The translations under genes were made by a program, and so were the position numbers. A DNA stretch of 64,000 nucleotides from Antedon mediterranea (taxonomy: Eukaryota; Echinodermata; Crinoidea; Comatulida; Antedonidae), in the NCBI RefSeq assembly GCF_964355755.1, contig NC_092672.1:12460501-12524500 (forward strand). The letters run 5' to 3'. Numbering within the stretch: position 1 is the stretch's first letter; the number at the start of each line of letters is the position of its first letter. Below are positions 23,290-36,077 of the stretch, in pieces. Under the pieces are notes generated by a model that was not told the DNA's origin, did not search any database, and worked only from the letters and a program-made list of their open reading frames with translations.

Positions 23290-26200
23290 TAGTCCAGGAG
23301 CTTATGTCGAAAAAAAGGCACTTGTAGGCTTTTGATGTTAATTGTCGGCACCAACGTTTTTCTGACTCAGAATTTTTCGCTGAACAAGAAAAACTTTGGT
23401 GCCATTTTTTTCGACCATGGCAAGTGGCCGCCATTTTGATTTTTTGGGATTTTATTTATATTACACAAGCTTGTTGAAAATAAGCACTTTCTTATCAGTG
23501 GGGGGGGGGGGGTAGTTCAAATTACACAGCAAAATCTCTATTCTTTTGTACACAAATGTTGTAAATAGAGAGAATTTTTAAAAAGCTATGAAAAATAAAC
23601 GATGTGGTAAAAAATCTTATCAGATGACTAAATATAGGTGAATAACTAGAATTTTACGTTTATGGTATTTTTATTCAACTTCAGAGTTTTATTTTTATGC
23701 TATAGAAAAATTATCCACTGTATATCCACCATCTTTTTTGTCCTTCTAGGGAGTCATCAGACATGTTATTACATTAGGCTTAAAAAAAGTCTTCCTGGTT
23801 TTTATAGCAGAATTTTTGTCAAGTTTTGTATTTGACTATTTTAAGGGAAATTAACGTTTTTTCATCTAGATTTTTATTACAAATATTTGATTTATGTACT
23901 ATTAACCAGATATTATGTTTAAAATTCATGCCTGTACCTGAGCTTTAACGGATTCTGCCAAAAAAGGAAAGAAAATTATTTCAGCAATGAGACAACGTCA
24001 TGATAAGCATATAGCAATTGTACGATGTTCATACGTTACCGTTATCTTTTAATCATAATTAACCTTAGAACGTACATTTAAGACAAGACATTACCTGGTT
24101 TATTGTTTTTGAAATTATATATATACATTATTTTTACAAAACGACAACAATTGCAGGTTTTGGGGATTTAACATACAAAATGACTATCAGATGTATTGTA
24201 TAAATGAAGCCTATACAGTATGCTACCAAGTATAGTCAGGGCACAGGGTGTTGCAACACCCTTAATTTCATACTAAATGTTTTTTGCCAATAAATTAAAA
24301 TTTAGATCCCATTTCATCATATATAAGAGCCTATATGTAAATTGACAGACCGCAGCGTACAATTGACCAGCAGTCAACAATACCGCGCACATAATATTAT
24401 GTAGATAATTATGTTTGTGAACATGTTCAGAATGAATTTCTGACTGTTTAGTAGAATGCTTGTGCATCATGCGAAGGTACTGTATATCTTCATTTCCCAT
24501 GCCCGTAATATTGGACCAAAATTCCGTAATAATTATGGACGTTCCGAACTTTGAAATAACAGTGTTAAAATTGCTTCTTTCTGCAAATTTCGATTTTTTT
24601 TCTTTTCTGGAGTGTGGTTTAAGTAACACTGTTGTACAGTTTATAGTAGATAAATGAAATTTTTTTTTGGAAATTGTGGTTTTACTGACTTATTTAGCAT
24701 TTATTTCAAAATATTTTTTATCTAACTTGTTTTATCCTATAGTCGCGTAGTGTGTGTTACCGGCGGAAAAAATATGCGGTATACGATCAGTATTGCTGTT
24801 TGCTACTGTAGCCCGATATCGAGTTTCATTTTCGGCGGTGAACTAGAGCTGCCATTTATCGTGAATTTTACGTGCGAGAGTACCATGCTAGGGGTGTCAT
24901 TTAACCATGGGGGCCTGTGGCGCATATGCTCAGTACCGACAGCCCTGGATTCTTGGGCAACCCTATTCAAATGGTCCTGCTACCGCCCCTAATAGTACTT
25001 CAGAACTACCAGTGGATATATAAAATATACCAAGATAATAACATTATCTTTCAATTCAAGATAATAACATTTCCATATCTGACGTGACCATGTCCAAACT
25101 GACATTCAATATTGTGTATTGGGTACACTTAGCTAACCTAGTCAAATTTCAACATCGCTTTCCTCTGAATCAGAGGCGGTAGATGGGTCAGTGTTTTCAC
25201 ATATTAATTTAATTTTGTTAAACTATATCGGGCTACAGTAGCAAACAGCAATACTGATCGTATACCGCATATTTTTTCTGCCGGTAACACACACTACGCG
25301 ACTATGGAATAAAAACAAGGTAGATAAAAAATAATTTTGGAAAAAATGCTAAATAAGTCAATAAAACCACAATTTCCAAAAATAAATTTCATTTATCCCC
25401 TATAAACTGTACAACAGTGTTGCTTAAACCACACTCAAGAAAAGAAAATATCGAAATTTGCAGAAAAAAGCAATTTTATTTTATTTATTTTTTTTATTTC
25501 ACATCCAAACAGCGAAAAATCGCCAATTACAGGATGCCTTAAAACTCTTTAGATATAAATATAGAATTAAAACACATAAAAATACAAAACATGAAACATA
25601 CAAAATGGCAAACTTAAATCGATTTAAGAATTTTAGACCTAAATTTGGACAAAGTGTCAAAAATATCGATAGTTTTATCCTTATAGAAATTGAATTAAAA
25701 AGCTTGGATAATCTTTGAATGAAACCATTTTTGGTTACGTTGACTCGACAACAGGCAATAGAAAATAAGTCGGTGTTGCGAGAGTTTGGTCGACTAATTT
25801 TGAGAGAAAAAAATAATAAAATATTGCATTTAAAAAGGGAGTTGAAGCATTAACACTGTTAAAAACTGTTATTTCAAAGTTGGGAACGTCCATAATTATT
25901 ACGGAATTTTGGCCCAATATTACGGACATGGGAAATGAAGATATACCTTCGCATAATGCACAAGCAATCTAAACAGTCAGAAATTCATTCTGAGCATGTT
26001 CACAAACATAATTATCTACACAGTATATCTGTGCGCGGTATTGTTGACTGCTGGTTAATTGTACGCTGCGGTCTGTCAATTTACATATAACAAGTTTATG
26101 GTTCTCTTATTTGTTTTCATGATGGCCGACCGATACTGGCCGTGCATCCATATCAACATGAAAATATCAATCCTCGCGCACGATGCCTTGTGGGATTTAC

Positions 26201-26858
26201 ATCGGGCCGATTAAATTATTAGAATCAACATATTTTTCACATTTTGAACAGTTTAAAAACGATAAAAGTTATCGAAATAGGATCATTATAGTATTTATTT
26301 GTACATAAAATCTAGTTTGTGACCTTAAATTAGGTCGAAAAAACATAGGTTGTAAGGCTTAACATATCGTTACAGTAATAAACTCACTTATTTTAAACTT
26401 GAAATAAGTTGTTAGCTATATTATTTATAGACAAAATTAAAAATTTCTAGAAAATGGTGTGAAGAATGTAAAAACTATGTGTACAGCTGTACAAAGTATA
26501 AAAAAAGCTTTCCGTCGATACCAAACACAATTCATAAGTGGTCGAAATTTGACATTTGACCTCATTTTGATCACATGATATAATGTAATTGCGATTATCT
26601 TTGTTGCTATCCATTTTGGGGTATGGATGTAATGGCAATAAATGATCAGTATTGTATTCCCTTTCCAATGATACCACACATGATCAGTTTTGTTAAAGTT
26701 AGTCCGCCATCTTGAAAATCAAAATGGCGGCCACTTGCCATGGTCGAAAAAAATGGCACCAAAGTTTTTCTTGTTCAGAGGAAAATTCTGAGTCAGAAAA
26801 ACGTTGGTGCCGACAATTAACATCAAAAGCCTACAAAATGACATTAGCCCCTTTACTA
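23290..26858. mobile_element. Fold-back DNA transposon with long, broken inverted repeats
   Basis: The ends are TAGTCCAGGAGCTTATGTC and, inverted, TAGTAAAGGGGCTAATGTC. Both flanks are TTT (23287-23289 and 26859-26861). The uninterrupted sequence GTTTCTTTGCCAATTTT survives near 29655, so the insertion and its 3-bp duplication can be read directly. Outer arms match at 23330-23445 and 26715-26840. Inner arms match at about 24300-24820 and 25226-26090, the right one interrupted by about 390 bp near 25470-25860. The centre (24820-25226) is unpaired. There is no recognisable transposase, so it is probably non-autonomous. A G10 tract lies at about 23501. Confidence 0.75.
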
Positions 26859-26861
26859 TTT

Positions 26862-27399
26862 ACCAATTTTACAATCTATTTCTATTCCGAGAAATGTTTT
26901 GATATAAATACGTTGTTGTTGTATTGAATTAATTCTGTGAAGTCTTTTTGACCAACTCTTTCATTATCATTATGAACAAACAATTTGAATATTGTAGTCA
27001 ACTTATACCATATGACTTGAATGAAAAAAACAATCGTTACATAAAAATAAACAACGTAGCATGGTGAGTGTATACACGAATCTATTTCGATACGCTAGGC
27101 CTATTTTAAAAATATAAATAATTAATTATTAGGCGCAAACACTACTTTTATTCACATTCCTATTATCTCATGTCATTAAATCATATTATTTAACACATTG
27201 TTGTTAATTCCAAATGTCATCAGTAACATTTTTACATTTATGAATTCCGTATTATTTATTTCATGTGTCATTTCAATTTTGGATGTTTCCATACACGTTT
27301 GATCCAATAGACTGAGGTAATAATGTTTCACAACATTAGGCGCTATATAAATCCACGATATTATTGTATGAAAACTATTAATTTGATATCTAATTATTA
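26862..27399 (+). repeat. Duplicated segment, copy 2 (left part, up to the Helitron)
   Basis: 26862-27133 matches 29663-29937, 27131-27250 matches 30311-30432, and 27251-27399 matches 22333-22481. It resumes the sequence interrupted by the fold-back element and runs to the A at 27399 that precedes the Helitron. Confidence 0.75.
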
Positions 27400-28856
27400 T
27401 CTATATATAAATTTACGTAATGGCAAAATTCAGTAAATCGCGCTTTACTTCTAGAATTTTTACTCGATGGTATATTCATTTGGTTCGTACTTTCGGTACT
27501 GATTTTAACCACCTGGTGTAACCCTGTTTACTAATTAAATTAAGTTAGATAATTAGTTATTGACGATTAAAACGAATTTAGGTTCAACGATTTGCCCCAA
27601 ATAGGGGTGTTTAACGATCGTGGTATACACTGTCTAATGAATGTCCATCTTGAAAAATACCCGCATACAATAATACGAGGATGATTCGCATTTTCCTATC
27701 TCCTCCTACGATAATTGTTTTTAATAGCTGAAAACGGGTTGAACAGCTCGAGTACAGTATCATAATGTTGAAGACAGGCCGATTTTCTTAAAAAAATACT
27801 ATTTTGATAGATTTAATATACGTTTATGCAAATGTATTGATTTGAAATGAATGGAACATTTCAATCTCTGTTCCACAAGTGTCTATTCCCTCAGGCGTCG
27901 TAAAGGCAAGTACTGTATACTCATAACAGAAATTCGATCCATTTTTTTTTTCAATCTGTGCTGCAGAGGTTGGATATAGATTTTTTTTAACGGATAATGA
28001 GCTAGCGTTTTCAGTTGCCGTATATTATGTACAAATCTTTATTATTGCAGTTAAACCACCCACGTGACATCATCACCCTTCCCTCACTGGCATGAGTAGC
28101 GTTGTAAAGCCAGTAGAGGATAGGCCTACGGTGCATCACATGCCCTAAACGCAGAACAACTTTGGTGGGTAGGGTTAGGAACCAACTTAAGTATGAATTG
28201 GCTCTAAGAAACAATTGAAAACCATTAGGCCTACTAATTAAGTTGAGTTAGATAATTTAATATTTATTGACGATTAAATCGAATTTATGATTTGCCACGA
28301 ATAGGGGTGGTTTTCACAAATTGTTTTACATTATATAAACATATTATACACGTCGTAGTGATGTATCGTTATCATGTACTGTACTATTTCAATCGACTAG
28401 GACGGTGATAGTTTCAACAAAGTATTACATCGCAATGTTTTACACTGTGTTTAGTGGTATATTATTTGTAAAACATGAAAACAATTAATATTTCGTTACT
28501 ACATGTATAAAGAATATATTTAAAAATTGTTCCTCTTTGCACCCATCCTCTTTCCCATCCCTCAACCCTAATGTTACATACAAAACACAAATTAAGTTTG
28601 TTTAAATTTGACTTAAACAATTGGTCTCATTTTGTGACAAGTTTCTCTTTCGGAAGTAATTCCCAGGGTGCTAATTTTAGTTCAGTACATAAATCACAGT
28701 GTCTATTTATTCGTTCCCGTAAACGACATGTATTATTGTCTTGCGGTACGTACATTTGAAATCGCCAGTTTTTTAACGCTGAAATTATTATGTATTCGAG
28801 AACCATCTGTGGGCACGACCTAGATGGTACGCGAGCGAAGCGAGCGTACCATCTAG
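27400..28856 (+). mobile_element. Non-autonomous Helitron, 1457 bp
   Basis: It begins TCTATATATAAATTTACG and ends in CTAG, lying between A (27399) and T (28857). This is the exact Helitron signature: 5' TC, 3' CTRR, A-T target, no target duplication. The 3' end forms a hairpin GATGGTACGC/GCGTACCATC with an 11-nt loop containing GCGAAGCG. Joining the two flanks reproduces the empty site at 22473-22492 exactly. Internally, an 88-bp block at 27526-27613 recurs at 28232-28321 with about 620 bp between, an expansion absent from the related copy at 51838. No Rep/helicase coding sequence is present. Confidence 0.93.
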
Positions 28857-29662
28857 TACTATAAATTAAACTTATATTTATGTGTGTAGGCCTACATATT
28901 ACCACTAATTGCAAAGCATATATAGCTTAATGTTTATTGCGTAATAATTGTTTAATGGGCTAGGCCGGCTATGTGCAGGTGTTCACAGGTCCCCAGGGCA
29001 CAGAGAACTACATGCACAACAGGCCAAGGATATGCGCAAAAGCAAAGCAAGTCAGAAATGTATGCGAGGCATCGTTTTACCATCATCAAAAAATGCGAAG
29101 CATCATTTTATCATTTCCCAAAATTTAGGATCGATTATTATTCTTTGAAAACAGAACAGTATCAGCAGTAACATATTACAGCATTTTTATTGACAAATTA
29201 ACAAATATATTGAGATTAAACGTGTTTTCACCAATAAATGCATGAGAAATTGACGCATTCCACTTTGTTTTAGTCCTCTATTATCATTTTGGCCGTGAAG
29301 CTTAATTCTATTTCCTTATTCTGAATTGAAGGCATTATATATAATACTGTAGATGAAAAAACCTCAAAACGAAACCTCTACTTCCTCTGGTATCCAGTAT
29401 CATTTACTACTATGGCTAATGATATCATCTTACACTATTGATAATTTTAAAAATTACAGTATCTTTTTTTGTAAACATTTTGTACTGTACTTTTATAAGT
29501 GTTACCCCAAATTTCACAACAATCATTAATATATGGTAATATCAATGAATAAATAAAATAAATTATACACTACTTTTTAGCAGTTTTCTCAATTTATATA
29601 TTATTATTATACTGATGTCTTTATCAATTGTTGTTTGTATACATTTAACATGTTTGTTTCTT
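28857..29662 (+). repeat. Duplicated segment, copy 2 (right part)
   Basis: Continues the duplicated segment after the Helitron and matches 22482-23289 with few differences. It contains a block beginning near 29160 (ACAGCATTTTTATTGACAAA) that is also related to the inverted-repeat element at 60341-61219. Confidence 0.8.
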
Positions 29663-30432
29663 TGCCAATTTTACAATATATTTCTATTCCGAGAAATTTG
29701 TTGATATAAATACGTTGTTGTTGTATTGAATTAATTCTGTGAAGTCTTTTTGACCAACTCTTTCATTATCATTAGGAACAAACAATTTGAACATTGTAGT
29801 CAACTTATACCATATGACTTGAATGAAAAAAACAATCGTTACATAAAAATAAACAACATAGCATGATGAGTGTATACACGAATCTATTTCGATACGCTAG
29901 GCCTATTTAAAAAATATAAATAATTAATTATTAGGCCTATAATATAGCATAATAGCACGTTAAGAAATGCCTCGCACCTTTTTGAAATTGTAAACTATAT
30001 GCCTCGCACCTTTTGGAAATTGTAAACTACAGTATATGCCCGCATGCCTCACACTTATATTTGGTGTGCCTTGCTGCCTCGCACAATCGAATTGGAACAA
30101 TACAATGAAAACCCCAGTGGTCTAATGGTTAGGAGATCTGCATATCAAGCAGAAGGTTCCGGGTTTGAATCTCGGACAGGGCATTTTCTCATTCTCACAG
30201 GTTTCGTCATTTTTATTTTTTCTAATTAATTAAATTTCATTATATCGGGCGGATTAAAATTTATTCTGTGATGTTTATATACTGTATATATATATTGTTT
30301 TCTCTTTTGTGGCGCAAACACTACTTTTATTCACATTCCTATTATATTATGTCATTAAATCATATTATTTAACACATTGCTGTTAATTCCAAATGTCATC
30401 AGTAACATTTTTACATTTATGAATTCCGTATT
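29663..30432 (+). repeat. Duplicated segment, partial third copy with a 373-bp insert
   Basis: 29663-29937 and 30311-30432 together match 26858-27250. The 373 bp between them (29938-30310) is extra. It holds a short direct repeat around ATGCCTCGCACCTTTT (29967-30030) and the tRNA-like locus at 30111. Confidence 0.75.
30111..30182 (+). tRNA. Degraded tRNA-like sequence (SINE head or tRNA pseudogene)
   Basis: A box TGGTCTAATGG (30118-30128) and B box GGTTTGAATCT (30162-30172) are in tRNA spacing. An anticodon arm TCTGC/GCAGA closes a 7-nt loop reading ATC at the anticodon position, and the T stem CCGGG/CTCGG pairs with one wobble. The acceptor stem does not pair (ACCCCAG against ACAGGGC), so a working tRNA is unlikely. 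The D-arm side resembles tRNA-Glu. It sits in the 373-bp insert, as expected for a tRNA-derived retroposon. Confidence 0.5.
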
Positions 30433-30615
30433 ACCGGTACCTCCTTTTTTCATTAATTTTCTTATATTTTTCTAAACACTTGACAATGATCATCATTATC
30501 ATCTATCTCGTTTTAAAATATTTTACACATAAAGAACAATCCCTTTGTGAGTTTTTCATTTTCATTTGTTTGTTTGCCTCGCACTTGTTACTACCCTGTG
30601 TGTGTGTGTTTAAAA

Positions 30616-31290
30616 TAGGCGCCATCTTTGATTTCAACATGGCGGCTGTTTACAACTTTAATAACAATATATTTTGAATCCTCAGTATCACAAACATAGG
30701 TACTGTATAGACATCATTTCTAACCTACTATGTTACTTATGTTAAGTTATAAGCCAAAATACGTTTTAAATGGCGACCATCTTGAATTCCAACATGGCGA
30801 CTGAAATAGAATATTTACAACTTTAATAACAATATATTTGGAATCCTCAGTATCACAAACATAGGTACTGTATAGACATCATTTCTAACCTACTATGTTA
30901 CTTATGTTAAGTTATAAGCCAAAATACGTTTTAAATGGCGACCATCTTGAATTCCAACATGGCGACTGAAATAGAATATTTACAACTTTAATAACAGTAT
31001 ATTTGGAATCCTCTGTATCACAAACTTAGGTATAGAAACTATTTTTAACTTGCTATGTTAATTAAAAGTCAAGTTATAAGTCAAAATACGTTTAAAATGG
31101 CGGCCATCTTGGATTTCAACATGGCGGCTGAAATAGAATATTTGCAACTTTAATAAAAATATAGTTGGAATCTTCACTATCACAAACATAGGTATAGACA
31201 CCATTTTTAACTTGCTACGTCAAGCCAAAATAAGTCTGAAATGGCGGCCATTTTGTTTTTCACATTTTAAGGGTGAAGATCTAAAAATTG
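30616..31290 (+). repeat. 164-bp tandem repeat, about four copies
   Basis: The block ACAACTTTAATAACAATATA recurs at about 30651, 30817, 30981 and 31143. Each monomer carries a GCCATCTT-type motif and a CAACATGGCGGC/GCGAC motif. Copies 1-3 are close and the last is degenerate. No open reading frame runs through it. Confidence 0.75.
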
Positions 31291-31417
31291 AGCTGGGTAA
31301 ACAGCAAATTTGAATTCAGCACCCCAAAATTACCCTAAAACACATGTTTATTCGCTTTTAACACGAAATGACTACAGCATCTTATTAGAGTGGAAATATG
31401 ACTATCTGGACTAGTCT

Positions 31418-32414
31418 AAGCGTTTAAAAAATTGCCATGAGTGCGCAGATTTTTGGACGCGCAGTGCGCGTCAAACGTTAATGCGCACTGTTTTTGTCCG
31501 ATTACTGTTGTATAACCTTTCTTTAATAATATCATCATATTTTATTCACTTTTCAACGCGAAACAGCGTTATACGAGCACGTCAAAAAGTGACAGTTAAG
31601 TTAACAAAATGGTGAAAATATGCTAAATTTTAAAATTAATTAACATATATCGTTCGAATGCTCGGGAACACCTATTTTGTATTTAATTTTCTTTAAGTGT
31701 ATGTATCATATGTATTATTTATTATGAAATTAGAAGAACAAAAGTTGATTAAATCATCATTAATGGCATATTAAATTTAACAAAATTAATTTCGACAATC
31801 AAACAAATAACAAACTTAACAATAACATTAACTTTCTTCCTTAAGAAGTTCATATATTAAAGTTAAAAGTATATAGTTTGACAGTGCATCATTTTTTTAA
31901 ATTGTTAAAGATGTCATCATAGTAAAACATTATAATTCATTGCGGTATGTAATAATCTATCTGCACCAAAGTGGTTACTGCATAGTAAATACACGGAGGA
32001 ATCTTTCCACAACTTTTAGTCAGTTGTGTATGGCTCGGTGGTCTTTGCTCGTGCCTATAGCATTCAAGTACCGAGTTCGACTCTCACCTTGGGAAACCAA
32101 ACGAAATAAGATTTTTTTTATTATCCGTATTGGTTGTTCAATTGTTTTCTTAGTGTATAGATTATACACATGATTTATAATGAAATCTAAATAAAAACAC
32201 AAATGTGGTTTATGACATTATATACGCAGAAAGATCTTTGATCGGATTATGATACCGGCTATTGTGTTTGCGTTAGCAAGATCCTATCATATATTATAAA
32301 TAACTAACGATTCTGGGAAAATCAATCAATCAATATATCTTAAATCAATCAATTATCTTTATTTAAATCAATGCATATAACCTATAATTCGTCATAGTGA
32401 CGAATTAAATCTAG
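31418..32414 (+). mobile_element. Isolated D-family fragment
   Basis: It begins inside the D core at AAGCGTTTAAAAAATTGCC and runs through the tRNA-like segment (about 32024-32096) to the D arm, hairpin and CTAG at 32411-32414. It is of the D0/D2 subtype, with small deletions (about 31587 and 31805). It lies 9.9 kb from the main array. Confidence 0.7.
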
Positions 32415-35159
32415 TTTTATTTAGTTTTATTATTTATGTTTTAGGCCTATTTGTTTTTGTAATTAGCTATCGTTCTAAACGGTAGTATACTAAATGTATG
32501 CATAAATAAATCAAGAGGATTCATACACATTTATTTCTGTTTTATTTTTGGATCTTATGAATGTATAGCCTGATAAGACAACAGCACGGTCGGTGCCAGA
32601 CACTAGTATTATATACGGACGGTGGTGGTATTATTATTCACGAAAAGCGTGGCACAAGCTTCGACATGATAGCAAACTTAATTGTTGTATTGTATAAACT
32701 TGGATGTTAGAATATGTTCCATTGTTTCCAACTGATCGAAACGTGTATTTATTAATAAACCCATGATCGGTTATTTGATAAAAATGTTATATTTGTGAAG
32801 GTACCTTCCCGAATTCATTAAGTGTCAAGACAAGAAATCGGTTAGAACCATGTTGCAATAAGTAGAATTCGTTTCTTCTTCGACTTAATTTAATTCAATA
32901 TTTGGATTCAATTCTCTCGATATGTCATTCCCGGAGTGACAATTCTATTTTACTACATATCAACATCATGCCTGTATCTGTCATTCCATGTGGACAATAT
33001 GTATCTAGCTAACAACATTTATTTTCAAAGTTGTGAGTACATCTATGAGCAATTATAAAAGTTATTTTTAATTTCTTAAACATTTCAAAACATTTAGGAC
33101 AGCCTAAGAATTGGGCGATGATGTAATAAACCCCAGTTTTTAATATGTTGCTAATCTATAGTAGATAATATGTTATGTTACTGTTTATTGTAATTCATCA
33201 TTACATTTTCAACAGTAATTATAAATCACAAATTTAAAATTGTCGGTAACTAAATTATATAACCAACCGTACCAATTGCTATTTTTAATAGACTATTTCA
33301 TTTACAATCAATTGTATTTGTTTTTAGAAACAATTTAAACATTATAATTTAACTCTAAACTATAACGAATATCCTGTGGGATAATTTAAAGTTCATCGAC
33401 TGTAAAATTAAATATATTGTGATTTATTTATCATTATAAAATTGTTTATAAAATATATTGATTTAGTGTTTTGAGAAATGTTTTAGTCTAACGAATCTGT
33501 AAAAATTACACGGTCCGCTAAGAGACATTTTAGGCTTACCAATCTATAATAGAAAATGTAATTTTTATTTTACTGTCCGTTATCTGTTTATGAGAAGTTT
33601 CACCAATTAGGCCTACCTGTTTACTAAGTAATACATTGTTTTGCTCTATTTTGAATTTAGTAGGCCTATAACATTATGTTCAAAACAGGTGGAAATTCAT
33701 TTAGTAATGTTCCAGTATATTTTATAAACATTTAAATTACGTTTATTCATTCTTTCAAAACGTAATATATAATGTATTGATGTGTTCGTCGTCTACGCAT
33801 CCTGTCTTTATCTGCTTACAAAGGAATGCAAAATGGCTAGCGTATTCCTAATTTAGGTCAACATTAAGACTTGTTATCGTACATTTTATAATATAGTGTG
33901 TAATCTTACAATCATCTCTCATGATTATATGTTTACGGTAATACAGTATTTCAATAAAATAAATACTTACAATTCATCTTATAAGTAAATATGATTATTC
34001 CTTAATTTAAATCTTTTATTTCTCCCGTGTTGCCGTGTATGTGTACGACTTGCACAATATCAATAATATTGTTTGTGACTAGATTGGTACAGAGAATACC
34101 GAGTATATGTGTTCGCTCAAAAACATAAAAGCGACTGGAAATGGCATGCTGAATAAACACAACAGGTAGTAGATCTGAATAACGATATTTCCATAATAGG
34201 GGTCGAATAACAATATTAGGTACCGAACTATATTGTACTCAATGTATTGTTGATATTAAAAAGAAGTTTATCAATGCAGGAAGAGGTAGGTCTACTATGA
34301 GACGAATAGCTAGAATTCCATTAAAACAGCCTTTGATGTTTAATTCTTACTCAATTTCTTGATAGAGAGTACGTTATTATTAGCATTGGTAATAGAGTGC
34401 TTGGTTCATTTATTTTAATGGAGAAAATGATGCAAAGGTAACATTTAAAACAAGTTTGATAATATTATGAGAAGGCTTGATTTAAAGAACATTTAGAATA
34501 ATCATAATAGATTGCTACTTTAAAGTGGAGATAACTCAGTGTCAATAATCTAAGTTTTTTTTTTATAAAATATTGAATATGAATAATTATGAAATCAATT
34601 TAATCTATGTTTTCAGTAAAAATAACTTTGTGAATAAGAAAATTTTTAAAGAGAAATATTATGTTTGAGAAAAATAATTTAATAAAAAAATTAGAATGTA
34701 CATAAAAATAAGAAATCAAGCATAAAGTACGACCTTAAGAGTATCTAAATGGTTAATAAAACACTTTTTTAAATTAATCAGTAATAGCCATCTTGTTAAC
34801 TAAGGTAACCTATATCTATCCAATCATGTACACATGTACCTCTCATTTAATTTACATTTAAAAGAGAAAAACATTTTTTACTAACATTTGTTCTTGATCT
34901 GAAGAACAAGTTAATAGGTCTAGTAACAAAATGCGTCCGTGGTCTTTAAACTCTAACTGTTCTTTATGCCCTAAAACACTCTATTACATATGGGTCGTAA
35001 CTGCATTGCATTAGCATTCGCACTTAAAGAAAGAGATCACAGCAGATCAGCAAACAGGTATTTTGTACCAAAGGCAGCAAAACAAATATAGGTGAAATCT
35101 CAGTGAATCGAAACACACTATTACTCTGGAATATAATAATTTCAACTCAACGGGTTTAA
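32415..35159. other. AT-rich intergenic DNA
   Basis: I see no coding region, RNA gene or transposon end here. Several short TAGGCCTA palindromes occur, for example near 33610 and 33660. Confidence 0.5.
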
Positions 35160-35545
35160 CAAGGTCAATCACAACTGACCTCAGAAAAAGATCGGAAAGC
35201 TGTGAGATGTGGTTTCTAAGGAGAATGATGAGAATTCCTTGGACAGATAGAGTTAGTAATGAAGATGTATTGATAAGAGCTGGAGTGTGCAGGAAACTAC
35301 TGAAGGATATTAAGATTAGACAGATGAGATTCATGGGACATGTGTTGAGGAAGGGAGGTCTGGAGAACTTGGCATTAACGGGGAAAATAGAAGGAAGAAG
35401 GAGCAGGGCGAGAAAAAGAGTCACTTGGTTGGCCAGCATAGCTGAGTGGATTCGGAATAGAGGCGAAAATGCCAAAGAAGTGGAGTTGCTGAACATGGCA
35501 ATAGACAGGGAATTGTGGCACAACATGATCGCCAAAGTCTCGTGA
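35160..35545 (+). pseudogene. 5'-truncated LINE (non-LTR retrotransposon), C-terminal end of ORF2
   Basis: A 112-codon frame from 35207 extends upstream without a start. It shows motifs of the tail of endonuclease/reverse-transcriptase LINEs: RRMMRIPWTDRVSNEDVL, RQMRFMGHVLRKGGLENL and TGKIEGRRSRARKR. Upstream, TTDLRKR is joined almost directly to ESCEMWF, where this family usually has a longer stretch, so an internal deletion is likely. The reverse-transcriptase core and endonuclease are missing. The long opposite-strand frame is its antisense shadow. Confidence 0.75.
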
Positions 35546-35733
35546 TATGGCACTTCGAGAGAGAGAGGGTTTAACAAATGACTAAGCTGATATTGTAAAG
35601 ACCAAACATATACAGGAAAAGAAACACAACTGTTTTATAGGTATATTATTAAATAAACACCGTTAAATTAAATGTTTGATACATTTTATAGGACCACATC
35701 TATGCAAAACAAAACTATTACTGTGTGTCGGGC

Positions 35734-36077
35734 GTTAATGTCACCCGATTCTGTAACTGTTACCATGTATGGTTCACCGTTGTGTAGTTGTCAAGCATGT
35801 ACATGGATACTGTCTGTCATTGGTCACCAGTGACGAAAGTTATTAAGTACATACTTGTCCTGTGTATTAAACATAGTCGTCTAGAACCAATAGCAGACGA
35901 TGTTTCGGGCAAGATTGTATTATAACAACATGCAAGAGCAATATCATCATGCATGTACTTGATAACTTTCGTCACTGGTGACCAATGACAGACAGTATCC
36001 ATGTACATGCTTGACAACTGCACAACGGTGAACCATATATATACATGGCAACAGTTACAGAATCGGGTGGTTAATGT
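35734..36077. mobile_element. MITE with CACCCG termini and 8-bp target duplication
   Basis: The element spans 35742-36069 and is flanked on both sides by GTTAATGT (35734-35741 and 36070-36077). Its ends are CACCCGATTCTGTAACTGTT and the inverted form. Arms of about 130 bp pair nearly perfectly around an unpaired centre of about 70 bp. The 8-bp duplication and CA...TG ends fit the hAT superfamily. It shares its terminal 14 bp with the element at 57516-57694. Confidence 0.85.

Noticed and set aside
24273-24629. 118-codon minus-strand frame in the fold-back element
   Set aside because: The paired arm does not preserve it and it has no recognisable motif.
24750-24992. 80-codon plus-strand frame at the centre of the fold-back element
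   Set aside because: It begins in the inverted arm, has no family likeness, and no partner exon is visible.
30111-30182. A functional tRNA gene
   Set aside because: The acceptor stem does not pair, so it is reported as tRNA-like only.
35047-35577. 176-codon minus-strand frame
   Set aside because: It is the antisense of the LINE frame, which carries real motifs on the plus strand.
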